Below, in pieces: positions 13,911 through 14,456 of a stretch of 14,456 bases of DNA. The notes beneath the pieces are model-generated. The model was given only the letters and a program-made list of their open reading frames with translations. It did no database searches and was not told where the DNA came from. The position numbers and the translations under genes were made by a program. The stretch spans positions 1 through 14,456 of the forward strand of contig DATJPS010000015.1 in assembly GCA_035506255.1 (NCBI GenBank), written 5' to 3'. This DNA comes from CAIYXV01 sp035506255. GTDB lineage: Bacteria; Margulisbacteria; WOR-1; XYC2-FULL-46-14; WPAF01. Within the stretch, counting starts at the first letter, position 1. Each line of letters starts with the position of its first letter.

Positions 13911-14456
13911 ATGAGTAAGTTGAAGGAACGGTTCAAGAGAGTGGTAACGCCGGTATTGGGCCTGTATTTCGACGACTTCGCGGTAAAGTCGGGAAAAGGC
14001 TGCTATCTTAACGGCATGGACGGCAAACAGTATCTCGATTTCGCTTCCGGGATCGCCACCTGCGTCACAGGACACTGCCATCCGGCGGTGGTGGCGGCGG
14101 CGACCAAACAGATCAAAACGCTCATTCATACCTGTATCGGGATCGCGCTGTATGATCCGTACGTCAGGCTGAGCGAAGAGCTGCGGAAAGTGCTTCCGAT
14201 CCCCGACGCGCTGAACTTTTTCTGCCAGAGCGGGAGCGAGGCGATCGAAGCGGCGCTAAAGCTGGCCAAGTACGCCGCCAAAAAGCCGGGGATCATCGCG
14301 ATCCAGGGTGCGTTCCACGGGCGGACGCTCGGCGCGCTTTCGGTCACCACCTCCAAGATGAAATACCGGGACGGTTACGAGCCGTTATTGCCGGAAGTCT
14401 ATGTCGCGCCGTTCGATCTGGAAGTGATCGAAGGATTGATGAAGTCCCATCAGATC
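13911..14456 (+). CDS. Class III pyridoxal-phosphate aminotransferase (4-aminobutyrate/acetylornithine type), 5' part
   Basis: The open frame runs from ATG 13911 to the window edge (182 codons, no stop). Translation gives MSKLKERFKRVVTPVLGLYF..., then GCYLNGMDGKQYLDFASGI and GHCHPAVV, the standard N-terminal segment of class III aminotransferases, followed by FFCQSGSEAIEAALKLAK (PLP-phosphate site) and GAFHGRTLGALSVT. These enzymes move an amino group from omega-amino acids such as GABA, ornithine or acetylornithine to a keto acid. FHGRTLGALS and NFFCQSGSEA resemble GabT-like proteins, but the catalytic Lys and the substrate-gating residues are beyond the edge, so substrate is undecided. It has its own promoter, heptamer-containing leader and ribosome site, and is transcribed divergently from the protease, so it is not part of the FAS operon. 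Confidence 0.9.
   Translation, partial: MSKLKERFKRVVTPVLGLYFDDFAVKSGKGCYLNGMDGKQYLDFASGIATCVTGHCHPAVVAAATKQIKTLIHTCIGIALYDPYVRLSEELRKVLPIPDALNFFCQSGSEAIEAALKLAKYAAKKPGIIAIQGAFHGRTLGALSVTTSKMKYRDGYEPLLPEVYVAPFDLEVIEGLMKSHQI

Noticed and set aside
13785..14129. N-terminal extension of the protease frame to 14129
   Set aside because: It passes through the promoter and the heptamer array and runs antisense to the aminotransferase; the lipoprotein signal peptide starts at 13784.

Overview
The window comes from a bacterium with an outer membrane. It encodes a protein with an N-terminal signal peptide and a long beta-strand-rich C-terminal half ending in phenylalanine, and a lipobox-bearing protease. 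The genome is moderately GC-rich, genes are tightly packed, and acyl-CoA dehydrogenase/ETF genes sit beside fatty-acid synthesis genes, which suggests an anaerobic or fermentative lifestyle. The style of the genes and the short heptamer repeats remind me of uncultivated candidate phyla such as the Margulisbacteria/Omnitrophica type, but this is an impression and not something the sequence proves.

Positions 1-7365 are one compact, same-strand cluster for type II fatty acid synthesis: fabH (3' end only), an acyl-CoA dehydrogenase, etfB, etfA, fabD, fabG, acpP, a FabK-like flavin enoyl reductase and fabF. Junctions are overlapping or nearly so (0 to 42 nt), so it reads as one translationally coupled operon. 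The order fabH...fabD-fabG-acpP-fabK-fabF is a normal FAS II arrangement. The unusual part is the acd-etfB-etfA block set between fabH and fabD, which has the gene order of butyryl-CoA dehydrogenase/ETF complexes. fabZ, the acc genes and fabI are not in the window.

Positions 7355-11593 hold a 1412-residue secreted protein whose start overlaps the end of fabF. It has a signal peptide, six imperfect copies of a beta-rich module (core DYxIDYxSGxIxF), a low-complexity linker, a polyproline run and a probable C-terminal outer-membrane beta-barrel. Its stop overlaps by 11 bp the stop of a convergent gene, 11583-13784 on the minus strand, which encodes a subtilisin-like lipoprotein protease with an intact Asp/His/Asn/Ser active site and a C-terminal FlgD-like/'PNPFNP' domain of the kind found on type IX secretion cargo.

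Positions 13785-13910 are the only real intergenic region. They contain a very compact divergent promoter: a perfect 6-bp inverted repeat (TTGCAG-5-CTGCAA) supplies a -35 box to each strand, each exactly 17 bp from a near-perfect -10. The leftward promoter would start the protease mRNA about two bases before its ATG (leaderless). The rightward one runs into an array of GTAACCC heptamers and then, from 13911, into a class III aminotransferase that is cut by the window end. A related heptamer pair (AAATCCG x2) lies in frame inside etfA.
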